NCBI GenBank assembly: GCA_916610825.1
Contig: OU744452.1
Span: forward strand, 17,633,103-17,697,102
Source: Haliclystus octoradiatus
Lineage: Eukaryota; Cnidaria; Staurozoa; Stauromedusae; Haliclystidae
Length of the DNA: 64,000 nt
Direction of reading: 5' to 3'
Within the stretch, counting starts at the first letter, position 1; every line of letters starts with the position of its first letter. Of the stretch, positions 1 to 12,300 are shown in pieces. The notes under the pieces are model-generated. The model was not told the origin of the DNA. It ran no database searches and was given only the letters and a program-made list of their open reading frames with translations. Position numbers and translations under genes: made by a program.

Positions 1-2
1 TA

Positions 3-1996
3 AAAAGGATGAAAAGCGATTTGTATCTTGCCATTAACGCTCATGGAAAAGTTATTACACAGGTATGCTATATGATTACATTATGAATTTTCAAAACTGA
101 AAATCTACTGAAAAACTTACTTAATAGGGTACTGTATACTGAAATGATTGGGCACAAGCACAATCCAATCGGTTTTAGTTGTTTTGACTTGCCTTTCAGA
201 AGCTTTTCAGTGGCTTGAGAAGAATCTGAAATGAATGAATGAATGAATGAATGAACATACATGATTTTCAGTGGAACCCTATAATAATGAAATAATACTT
301 AAAATACATAATGTAAATATGGTAAATATAACTATAACTAATACCAAATAGACTGACGTTTGTGGTGAGCATCAGTACGATTTCAATACCAATCCAGTAA
401 GTTTTCAGTAACGATTCAGTATACAAAAACTTCGAATGGTCAAGACGTCCGATGTTTCACGATTTAGTTATGATTAATTGTACAATATACCTTGATTAGT
501 CATGATGTTAAGGTATTTGTTGATACTCTATTTTAGATGAACATGCATGAAAATCGAATTGATCCTGAAATGTTATTAATTATTTTGAAAATGTATATCT
601 ATAATATTACTTACAGCGTATCTGTTCTTATTAATGAATATCTTCAAAAACTGAATCTCATAATTATAATACTGTGCTCTTAAGTTTTCTAGAAGTTGAG
701 AATTTTCTTCCCCAATGTTCTAATACTTTGTTGACTTGTATGAGAAAGAGTGTAGTAGGCCTTAGCGAGTCTTGAATTCTAAGAAAATCAAGATTTTGTC
801 GTAGAATTTTCGTACTCCTGTTGACCTAGTATTGGTAGGTATAAGTAGATTGTATTGTATCCAGGAAAAATACTTAATGGCTAGAAAACTAGAATTCGTT
901 TTCATCTCTTGCTTTATAAATTATATGTTCCAAAAATCTATATCATATACGCGCTAAAAATCACTATTGTAAAATCACATGAAAAAATAATTTTGAGCAA
1001 CAAATTCAAAGAATTTAAAATGGCTGATTATACAGTTATCCCGTGGCAGTCGGAGGATCAAATGCATGCAGTAGACAGCATAAAGAAATTAAATTGATAT
1101 ACTCCCTTTGTAGCAAATTTCCTATCAGTGGCTCATGTCTGAGCATCTGTTCAAGTTTTTCGTGACAAGACTAGAAGACCTTACAGATTAAAACACAGCC
1201 TAAGAAAGGGGCCTCCCCTTTTAATGTCTTTAATGAATGACATTCGTGCATATGCTAGTTACATCATAGTTACATAACTCGATACCGTAACGATAATACA
1301 GTACAATGACCTATACAATTAAGTTTGTAACGCTGTTGAGACAAAGTTTCTTACCTCTAGACAAATATCTAACAACTGGCTTGTTTTCAATTTTGGAACT
1401 CTTCGGAACGCGAAGTCATGCAAAAACGTTCTAAATTTCAATACGCCAACTCATAAATCCAAACCACAGATAGAAAACCTGGCCCTATTTTGGCGCCAAT
1501 TTAATCTCATGCCCAATCCTACTATAACAGATACAATTTTCATTTAAGTTTCGAGAAAATATTATGCTGCGGAGTATGCTAACGTAGTTTTGTCATAAAA
1601 TTGAGCCGTTGAAAAGTTAAGAAAAATCCGCAAAATACCTTTTTAAAAATTAAAAATAGTATGTTGCTTGAAAAATAATGACACGTTCCTGTAGCACGTC
1701 GTGTATGGAAGTATTAAAATAATCTGTGTGATGTATAAAATTGTTACTTTCTGTCAACAAACTATCTTGCAGTTGTTATTAAAACAATGCTTTGAATTAT
1801 TTTACAGCAAAAGCCAAATGAAAGTACATTATTCCGTGAAGAAATTGATGATAGATCATGGATACGCTACCAAAGTCGGTCATATGGTTGGGTGTTGGCA
1901 TTAAAACGAAATGGAAAAATGAAAAAAGCAATGCGAAGGGGATCTAAACAGAAAAGTGCACAATTTCTACCATTATTTCTATTTGATGGTAAATAA
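3..1996 (+). CDS. Fibroblast growth factor, FGF1/2-like, last two coding exons (5' part outside window)
   Basis: FGFs are beta-trefoil ligands of FGF receptor tyrosine kinases. Two exons are visible, 3..62 and 1808..1996, both split in phase 0 with a gtatgc donor and a tttacag acceptor. The first encodes the core strand SDLYLAINAHGKVITQ (family pattern YLAM..G.L). The second begins QKPNESTLFRE and ends QFLPLFLFDGK followed by TAA. The intron position, the PNE..LF.E start, the W...LK.NG.MK heparin-loop region and the short tail after FLPL match the last exon of vertebrate FGF1/FGF2 better than FGF8, FGF9 or FGF11-14. Only about 82 residues are in the window, so the N-terminus and any signal peptide cannot be judged. 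An AATAAA overlaps the stop codon (1992) and another lies at 2469. Family assignment is strong; the subfamily is inferred from these two exons only. Confidence 0.85.
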
Positions 1997-1997
1997 A
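1992..1997 (+). promoter_or_regulatory. Poly(A) signal AATAAA overlapping the FGF stop codon
   Basis: The hexamer spans the TAA stop of the FGF exon. A second hexamer at 2469-2474 would give a more usual 3' UTR length, so the real site is uncertain. Confidence 0.4.
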
Positions 1998-3392
1998 AGA
2001 GTTCGGGACAGACATTATCGACATCTTTACTTTCCTTTTTGTTCGATCTACTTTTGAGCTAGTATAAATGCATACCTTTTATTTCCTTGTACGAAGGGTA
2101 CGTTATGATCCGTGCTTTGACCGCTACAGCAGCTTTGGCCATGCCAATCAGCGTTTATATTTCAATGTCTATCATTTATAATGATCATTTCACGGATCAA
2201 ACTGCGGACCTTTTTTGTCAATGTCGTGGAATAGAAACATTAGATTTGCACAAAAGCTAAAGAACACTTACAATCTTAATAAACCAAAGAAAATCAATTA
2301 TGATAATATTAATTTCATAACATTTATGATGAAGGACAGTTTTTAAGACCTTTTGAGCTGGACTCAAAAAGTCATGTTAATATTATAGTTATAGCAAAGC
2401 TGTATTTTAAAGAAATAATAATTTTATTTGAAAATATTACTAACCTTTTATATTATTATTATTATTGCAATAAATATTTCATTTCCATATGTACTTTGAT
2501 AGTATTATGGAGGGAACTTATAAATATGCATAAAACATTTGGTAAAATAATACCAAGTTATCAGCGAGTCTATAACGAATATCAACCGACGACGAAATGA
2601 CACTGGAATGATAACGGCTTCCAGGCGAATATATATATAGACGACTATTTGTATTGTTTTACTGATTGAACATAGGAATGCAAAATACAGCAGAGCTATT
2701 TAGATGACTATAGAGACATTCATGTAAATTTAAAATACGATGAAGTCAGAAAGCAAACAAAATGATGAGTATAGAGGGGAAAACAACAACTATGTGATAT
2801 ATATATATATATATATATATGTAGAATATTTCTATTATTCCTGCAAAATAAATAGTTATTTCTATTTTCTAAAACTATATACTTTTCTACATAGATGCAT
2901 CTATTTAACAGATAATATCTTGAATAATTAATTATAATTTGCATTAATTTGTTAATTTGTTAATTGGTTGATGGAAAATACCACCTTAATAAGCTTATAG
3001 ATACTTTGTTACAAACTCCATTAAATTTCTTTGCATTGAGCCCTCCATCAATACTATTCCAAAAACTTCTCAGGTTATATTGAGATTCAAAAGTCTGATT
3101 GGAAATTTACAAAATAAAAACACTTTGAAAGTTCACGTAAAATCAAGATGGGCATCATATTCTTACAATGGAATCGTCCATCTTGCTGTAGACCTTTTGG
3201 TCAGTTTTTTTTTTAACATTTCATTGTTTATTCCACTTATAAGAACAAGGAAGCTTTAAAACTCCAAAGAGGCATAGATCACATCCATTATGTCTATTCC
3301 AGAAATATTTATTAAGTTGATAACAGAGTTGATAAGCTATTGAGTTGATATTTCTCACCAATCCCAAAGGTAGTTTCTGAGTCAATATTTAA
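1997..3392. other. FGF/STX18 tail-to-tail intergenic region
   Basis: About 1.4 kb of AT-rich DNA between two convergent genes. It holds candidate poly(A) signals for both genes (AATAAA at 2469 on +, and TTTATT at 3308, read as AATAAA on -) and a short (TA)n run near 2798-2820. Short ORFs over the TA run (2720-2944) are low-complexity artefacts. I see no other gene. Confidence 0.6.
3308..3313 (-). promoter_or_regulatory. Candidate poly(A) signal for syntaxin-18
   Basis: TTTATT on + reads AATAAA on -, 80 bases past the syntaxin-18 stop codon. This is a typical distance for a short 3' UTR. Confidence 0.5.
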
Positions 3393-6300
3393 CTATCTTG
3401 AATACCAATCTAATAACAATAATGATAGAGTACACATCACTAGTATGAAAAGGAGATACGCTCGAAACGAGGCACTGTTCTTGATAGCCTAAAAATAAAA
3501 AGACAAATTATTATAGCCTAGTAAATATCATTCAAGGGACATAATCAAAAGTTTCAAATCAACTCCTTAATACGCTAATTTGAATGGCAATCAATCATAG
3601 TTGACATTATTGGAAATTGTAACAAGAATCATGTTTTCTTGCAAGCAAACTACCGCTACAAAATATGACGTTGCTATGTGCAGATATTTTTGTTTCAAAC
3701 GGCCTAAATTCTAAACATATTCGTAAAAAAGTTTGCAACACAAAGATTCTATTACAGTCAAACCTGTTATAACGGTCACCTATATACAGCAGCCACCTGT
3801 CTATAGTGGTCACTCTTGCAATGTCTAAAATAGTATTTTCTATTGAATGAAACCTGTATATAAAAGCCACCTGTCTATAGTGGTCAATTTTTTCACCTCT
3901 AATGGCTGGCTGTTATATACAGGTTTCACTGTACCCGGTAACTACATTACATTTCTTTGCAAATGATATTAAAGTCTTGACTGGCGATCTTTATTCTCAA
4001 AAGATCATTTGTCGTGGACAAACGTCACTTCATTTGAAAAATATAATGCAATAGATATCAACACCACATACAGAATTTTAGCAAAAAATCTAAGAAATAA
4101 GGACTAAATATTTGGATAATTACAGAGAGAGCAGCTAAAAACTTTTAACTATAGTTTTATGATTGACTTTTCATAGCGCATGGATATTATGCAGACCAAA
4201 AATCAGCACAGGTCAAATCGAGAAATTAGTATTTCTCAGTGGACAGCTCTCTTACTATATTTATATTAGGAATAAGTAGAGGAATTAAACATCACAATAA
4301 CGTAAATAATATTAATTTTGGATTATACCTTTTATATTATCTCTACATTATATTATATATATCTTATATTATCTAACTATCAAACTCGGCAAACAATAAC
4401 AGTTTTACCAGCCAAACTTCAGCTATTTGAAATAATTTTATTTTTCATTTACCCAAAATAGAGTTTTGGATCCGATATATTAACTTAATCCCCGTTTGGA
4501 CTGTATCGTAGATCTGTAATTTATGAAATGAGAATGCAATTGTCTTCAGTCTCTCAAAAGGGTTAATTTACACTGCTAGTAATTTCAAATCATGAGTATT
4601 CTTCATTAACAACAAGACTAAGATGATAAATTTGACGTACCTCTCTAATATTCTCATTACCATCCTTGACATTTTCTGTTGTTGCTATAGCTACATCATG
4701 AATGGTCTCAACTTGTTCAGCCTGTATGATTTAATAAGAAAAAAGAACGTTTAACTTTCAATTTCTAAATCTAAACAGATTCCAAGAAGAAAATGGTTCA
4801 CGTATAACAAAATAGATCTATTTTAGTTCGATGATGAAAAGTACTGTGGAATATAAATAAATTTATAAATTTGACGGAAGAGAATATATTTTCAAAAAGT
4901 TTTGCACTCACATAAAGTAACTGTGCTCCCATATAGAAAACTGTGCCCTTACATAAATAAATTGTACACCCACATGAAAAAGCTGTGTTCTTCACATAAA
5001 TACACTGTTCCCCGTGCATAATGCAGACACTCTGGATCTACAACCAAGCAAATGGTACAAACTCTAAACATTCTAAATTGCATAAAGTTAAGCATTATAC
5101 ATTGAAATATAAATTGACATGAAATATAGTCAGTTACACTGTAAGGGTGTATTCACAATTTACATCAACCAGCGATGGGGGGGGGGGGGGATGGGTTATA
5201 TGAAAGTTGACAGCATATATTAAATGGTCAGAACATCCTAAAAGAAAGTTGACAAGAGGGTATATGGGTACCGCGATGCCTGAAAATTGGCTGATGTGGA
5301 TCGTGAATGGTCGCTAAGGAAGTATCAATCAGTCTTCTTCTTGTCCCTAAGAAGATGTACCTCTTGAGTGAGAAACCTTTGAAGATTCCTCAAAATGAAA
5401 ACATTTGCATGTACAGTACAATCAAATGCGAGAATGTAAATCCTTACCTGATGAAGGACATTTTCAGAAAAGATATCTTGCAGCTGTGATATTTCAATTA
5501 CTTTTCCTTCTATCATCCTAACAAAGAAAAATGTCATCCCATCAGGTCATGGAAATTTTATCGCAGCTTCATGAACATTTAATGAATTTAAAAATTGACA
5601 AGTCTTCATGAACAGTCATAAATAGTCACAGAATCAGTTATTGAAAGTGAAATTTTACGACCATGAACTCATTCACTTTTTTCACATGGGAAAGAGGCAT
5701 TATATAGGAATGGATAAATGTTGCGTACTTATTCAGTTAGAAGATAATGTAAGCAGTAGATTTTTTTGTTTGAATCCTGTAATTTTACCAATTATATACT
5801 AGAGCAGGATCTCCATAATCTACCAATCAGACATCAGCAAGATTTCCGCAAAAGTTCCCAGATAGACATTTTTAGAGTGCAATTGATCTCATTGAATATT
5901 CATTTCCTCAATAAAACAATTATACAATGCTATACGACAGGGCTTGAAATAAGGTCCGTTAGGTCGTCGGATACATCGACTGGTATAATTTAATTTCAGT
6001 CAGACATACGGATATCTTTTTCGGAAAAATTTTCATTGTTAAATATTGTTTTTTCGTAGGCCTACTTCATGAACAGTTCATGAAAGTGTGTTAAGTTCCT
6101 GAACTCAACTCAGTTTTTCGCAGGGGAAATTTCATGAACATTTTTGGCAATTTGACATTCATAAATTGGTTAATGAACTGTTCATGAACCAACAAGGAAA
6201 TGTTCATGAGCTAGATCGAAATATTCATGAAGTTCATGAACTGTTTAAGTGTTCATGAACTCATGAATTTTTCTTATGGGGGCCGAAATTCACATTAATC

Positions 6301-9300
6301 TTGCCCCTTTTCGTGTTTATAATAATATGGCAGACAAATATTTTGGGGCCAAACATAAATGGAGTAGTCAAACAACACAGTATAAAAAGCAATTATTATT
6401 TACCTGACTTCATCAACCAAATGATTCATATCTTCATATAATTGTTTATTTTCCATTTCAAGCTGTACAAACAATCACTATTATATATTACACGAATGTT
6501 TCATTAACCTAGGAGCTAGGTTAGATAATTACAATATGATTACCCCTACAAAAAAGGCTGTTTGAATTTTGAATTAATGATTTAAAATTCATTTTCAAGT
6601 CAATGTTTTTACTTACTAAAATGTCCTTGGGTCAAATTAAAAAATCAAAACGTTGATATTTCTTAAATAGAGATAGTTTTGTTGATATTATGTCTTTCGT
6701 AAAACATTGCAGTTTCCTATTCTTTTTCAGCTTTGAGCATCTGACAAAATTTATCGACAAATTTGGATTGAAATTTTTGAAAAAATGTCTACCCTTGAAT
6801 TTCCAAACACATGGAACAACCAATCAAATATCAGGATTGCGTTCGATTACGACGTCATATTTTAGGAAAACATTTACTGCGCTCATTAACTGTTCATGAA
6901 TTTTTGAACAATTTATGAGCCTCATGAACTTTCACAAACTTTATAAACATTAATAATCTGCTTAGAATTACAATATAAACAATTGAAATGTTCATGAAAA
7001 GTACACATCAAACATCAAACACCCTCAACACTTTAATACTCCAATCAACACCTGCAAACTTTTGGTTGAGTTTAAACAGTCCATGCTAGTTCATGACATT
7101 AAACAGCCAACTTTTGGAAAATGCCATGGAGGGGGGTGCCACCTTGGGAAAAAGCTCCAACAGCTCTATAAATGCTACCCAAAAGCTTGGAAATACTACC
7201 CAAAAAGTTTAAAAAACTTTCAAAAATTCAAAAATATTTTAATCTGTAATCGAATTTTTTCAGAAAGTCAAAAAAGAGATGTGAAAAGTTCAAGAATCTG
7301 AAATTTCCTACCCAAAAAATATTTTTCTCAGCTGGAATATGTAGCCAAAAATGTGGTACATCCCGTACAGCAATCATATGGGAGTCACCTCCACACTCAG
7401 GTGGAAATATCTTCAGAAATGTTTTGTCTGATTCATTATTGTCGTTTTGAGTAATTGATCTCAAATCATTGTGTTTATTGCTAGTTAACGCCATGCTATC
7501 AGATTCAGATTTTGCAAAGAGAATGATGTATGTTAGGAAACTGTTATAAAACACCTCTGAAGAATAGTTTAGTAGGAAGGTGTCAGAAAGATTATGTCTC
7601 ATAAATTAGTAGCCTGTGTGCAGACATACTTTATCTTTGCATAGTCTGTTTGCGCAGTAGCACCACTGATTGTTCTTTCACTACCACTTTTTTGGTAGTA
7701 CTGTATGTTGTGATTGGCTAATGAAATATGTGAACAATCGGCAACTATTTTAAAACTATGAAAATTGAGTAATGACAGGAAACCATACTACGTGAATATT
7801 TATTTAATATGAATTCAGTACAAACACTTAGTACGCGATACTCGGTGCCAATACGCAGACGAACTGTACGAAGGAAAAGTCTGTCTGCACGCAGGCTAAT
7901 AATTCAGCTTTCTGTATTATTTGCCTATTATAGTCATATCAAAAACGTATACTATTAATATGGAGTTGTACCTCTGTGAAAACAATTCATGAAAATTGGT
8001 CCATTTAAGGTTCATGAGCTATTTGTGAACTGCTCATGAACTATTAATAAGGTGTAAATGAATAGTTCATGAAAGTTTGGAAAGTTTATGAACTTACCCA
8101 ATTAATCTTTTTCGCAGGGGTATTACCAAAGGCGCATGTAAAACTCCTATTTTTAGATGAGTGACTCATTTCGCTAAGAGCAATGATTATAAATACTCTC
8201 TATTGTAAAATTGTTTTAGATGTTGTGATAACAGATCATACAGCCAAGCTTATTTAATATTCCCCTATGATGCAAATTAAAATATGGGATTTTTTACATG
8301 TAAAAAGTTCAAAGTCATTTAGTTAATTTATAACGAATTGCAAACATGTGGAATTTGATTCACACAATAACGCCAAGATTAAACGATAAATGTATAATGA
8401 CTTATAATATCAACCAAATTATAAGTAAGTTTGAAATTGAAAGTTTAATTTTTCGTGGCAGACATGAAAGTACAAATGTTCATAATAGGCTGAAAATTGA
8501 CTGGAACTAAGGGTATAGATAGGCAATGTGTTGTTATGTCCAGCTATTTGTAAGAAGAAGGATACATATTGTCACCAGGAAGATCAATTAAAATCAGCAC
8601 GGTATAAACAGTAATCCACCAGAAGAGGTGACGCGATAAACGGTTTCTACCGTAATATCCTTACCAGTTGTTTCTTTTCTGTTGGTAATTCCTCAATAAT
8701 TGTGTTGTCAGGTTGTAAACTAACATAAGCAGCAGATTTCTTAGTTGAAACTGAAAAAATAGGGAACAAATTACTGATACCGGTAAAGAAAAACAATTCA
8801 ACTTTATGATGTTTCTATTATCAAAATACAGAAATGACAATAAACAAAGTCAAAAATGAAAATAAAATGTGCAATCATTAGCAAATGTCTGTACTGGAAG
8901 TGTTTGATGCTTCATCATAACTTGCAGCTGTGTGTAAGCATTTATTGCAAGACTGTGTCAAGCAAAAATTGACCATAAAGAGTTTAAATGTACCATTTTA
9001 GCATCAGCGCACAACCAAATTTAAAATGCTAAAGGGCATGTTTTAAATGAAATTTGGGTGAAATAAAACCAAAAACGCCGCTAAAAATGTCATAAGTTCA
9101 TAAACAATTAGAAAAATGATTACATAATATAAAAATGTTAAAATGGCCTGTTTGTCATCAAACTTTAATGAACTGTTAATGGATAGTTTACAAAAATTGA
9201 GTAGGTCAAAGCAAATCACTGCAAACAACTTTTCACAAACTTTTCAAGTTCATGGATAATTTATGAATAAACCATGATCGCTTCAACAGCGGATGCATCT

Positions 9301-12300
9301 TCAAAAGTAGTAACCCTACTCAAACAGAGCAATCTATTTATAAGAGATGGGAAACACAACTTTTGGTACTCGAAAATCACCATTTTCGTTCCATTGAAAA
9401 CGAGGTTTTGAAGAAAAGTTTCGAATTTATAATTTTATTTTCGCATGCTTTGTTCAAATTGTGAGACTGGTTTTGAAGGAATGAAAATGGCATCCATAAA
9501 ATCATGTGACTGGCATCTGTCCAACAGGAGCTGAGAGCGGAACATGAAAGAGTGTCCCACCTCTTGTAAACAGACGGCTTTCTACTCAAGTCCTTGAGAT
9601 AAGGAGATATTTACGAAACGTTCATGTATTTATCTAACAATTCTGACTGAAAAAAATATCACGTGGAATTGTATTATTTCTGTAAAAACAAGCATTTGTG
9701 CTTATAAGATAAAAACAAAAACATTATATTAAAGAATTACAAACCAGATTCTTGATCTTTGACAATCGTTTTTGATGTTGATGTTGTACGATGCCTCAAT
9801 TCAGTTTCAGAACTTTTTAAAGGATCTGAATTTGGGAGTTCTGTTTTCGAGTTCATCCTTCTAGAGCTTAGGCGAGACCTTGGAGGAGACAAAATCTCAA
9901 AATGAACTGCAGCAATGACAGTACGATTCTATACAAGATGGGAAATCAAAGAGGGCCTGAGGGAAGTGTGTACTCCCCTGCGAGAAAAAGTTTATAAGTT
10001 CATGAGCGTGAAATTACCCAGAAGTTCATGAACTTTCAGGCAATTTCACGTTCATGAATCAGTTCATGAACCGGTTCATGAAGTGTTCATGAACTTTTTG
10101 TGACTGTTTATTGAATGTTTATAAACTCTTCATGAACCCACAAAAAATGTACATAAACTGTTCATGAAGTTCAATCACACTTTAGTTCATGTACCCTATG
10201 GTTTCAGAAAACCACCAGGGTAGCAGTGATCAATGAATTGTTAATGAATGGTAACCAGAACTTAAGCAATTTATGGACAGAAAAATTGGTAAAAATATAT
10301 TTAAAATTTAACATGCAATTTGCATATCTAGTGAATAAATGTGGAGATGGATAGCGATGTATATGGCCTATCTAGGTCAACTATCCATGTGTAAACACTT
10401 CATGAAAAGTTGACGGGAATTAGGCCATTTAATGTTCATGAACTGTTTATAATGTGTTCATAACTGTTCAACCATTTAACAGGCATGGACCGTTCATGAA
10501 CTGTTTATAAGGTATACATGAACTGTTCAGCCATTTAACGTTCATGAAATGTCCATGAATTGATTAAAAGGTATGCCTATTCATGAAAAGCTGACGAAAG
10601 TTCCTAAAGTTTATCGACAGTCCATGAACTCAAAAAGTATTTTGCACAAGTACGTTTTGATGTAGAAGAACGTGTAGTTTTATGTTAAAACTAACAATAG
10701 ATACTTACAAATATATAAACATCCCTTTCTCATCAGTCATCAGCATAATTAAGTTTAAGTATTCTTACTAATTTAGTAAAACTAAACAAGTCTAATAGTT
10801 AAAAATGCTGCAAATTAAAACATACATTCGTTTGCGCTCAACCGCTTGCTTGACACGTATTGCCTTCTGTTGACTGTAATATCCACAAACAGCTGAAAAA
10901 ATATTTTTGAAAAGAAATTAATCAATAGGTGCTATCAATCTGATTGACTGGCTCCAAGTCCTGCTTACTTTGATTTGCCGATTTTTGATGGTTGGTAAGC
11001 GGTACTTTTTGAAAACAATAGAATGAACAAAGGACGCAAATCTAACTTACCAACATATCAAAATTGTCATAAAATAAATGAGATTTGGAGCAAGTCAATC
11101 AATCTGATAAATATTGGTCACTAATCAAATAAAAATGTTATGTTGTAAGTTTATGGTACCATTACTGAAATTACACATTTTCAATGATTAGGGGTGGGAT
11201 TGTTTAACTGATAAACTATTTGCTATGACAACTACATTGAAACCTGTATATAACAGCCAGCTATGAGAGGTAGATAGATGGACCACTATAGACAGGTGGC
11301 CTTTGTATACAGGTTTGGTTAATAGAAAATGCTATTTTAAACATTGCAAGAGTGACCACTATAGACAGGTGGCCACTGTATAGAGGTGACCACTAGAACA
11401 GGTTTGACTGTATATGTTTATTTTGATGTTAAACAAGTAACCGGATTTGTTTTTTTCCATAAAAATAGTCAAAGAATAGGTGTAATTCAAAGTTTTTAGT
11501 TGACTGATCATCATTGTTTTGAAGTTTTTTCTAGACGAATAAATCAAATTATTTTTCAATGAAAACAACCAATCTTAGCTATGAACTATCGCTTATCAAT
11601 GTTAGACGAGTACATTCAATATTTCCAGGCAACCCAATGCATTTTCTTGAAGGAGTGTACTTATGCATGTATTACTTACTTACACAGCAAATCACAAACT
11701 GATTCATATTTATTTTCTATACTTTAAGTTAAATTATAAAACTTTTGAAATTTGTTTCAAACAAATTACAGCAAACTGTTGACCACCAATTTCTTCTTTA
11801 ATCAACAAAAGATATGATTATTAACTAGTATAATAAATTAAAAAAGGTTTTTCAAACTTTGTCTCGCTTCCTATTTGTTAATTGAACACTGTTAATTGAA
11901 TTCCCATTTGTTATTTTAGAATTTGGATCTGAAATGAAAGAGTAGACTTATACATGTTTTCATGTCCATAAATGTTTTTGAGTTTTCTTGATCAAAATTT
12001 AAATTATCATTCATGATATCAAGTTTAAATTGTAGGATCAATTGTGTTTTCGAACCTAGTTTTTAGGGATGTGAATCAAATATCGATTAATCGATTAATA
12101 ATCGAATATCAATAAAAAAATAGTAATGTAGACGGTGTCACCCTACTGAAGGCACCCGTACCACTCCTCTATTGCTAGATGAGTGGCTTTTTTCGCTGAG
12201 AGCAATGATTTTAAACACTCTTTGTTAATCTCAGCCGCGACATTGAAGATCAATTCCAACAGATCTCATGCCAGATAGGTCTTTGATTGTCAATGCGCAA

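Noticed and set aside
909..1097. ORF with MADYTVIPWQSEDQM near 1020 as an FGF-intron gene
   Set aside because: Very short, no splice partners, and no family match.
2720..2944. ORFs on both strands over the TA run
   Set aside because: Low-complexity Ile/Tyr frames from (TA)n.
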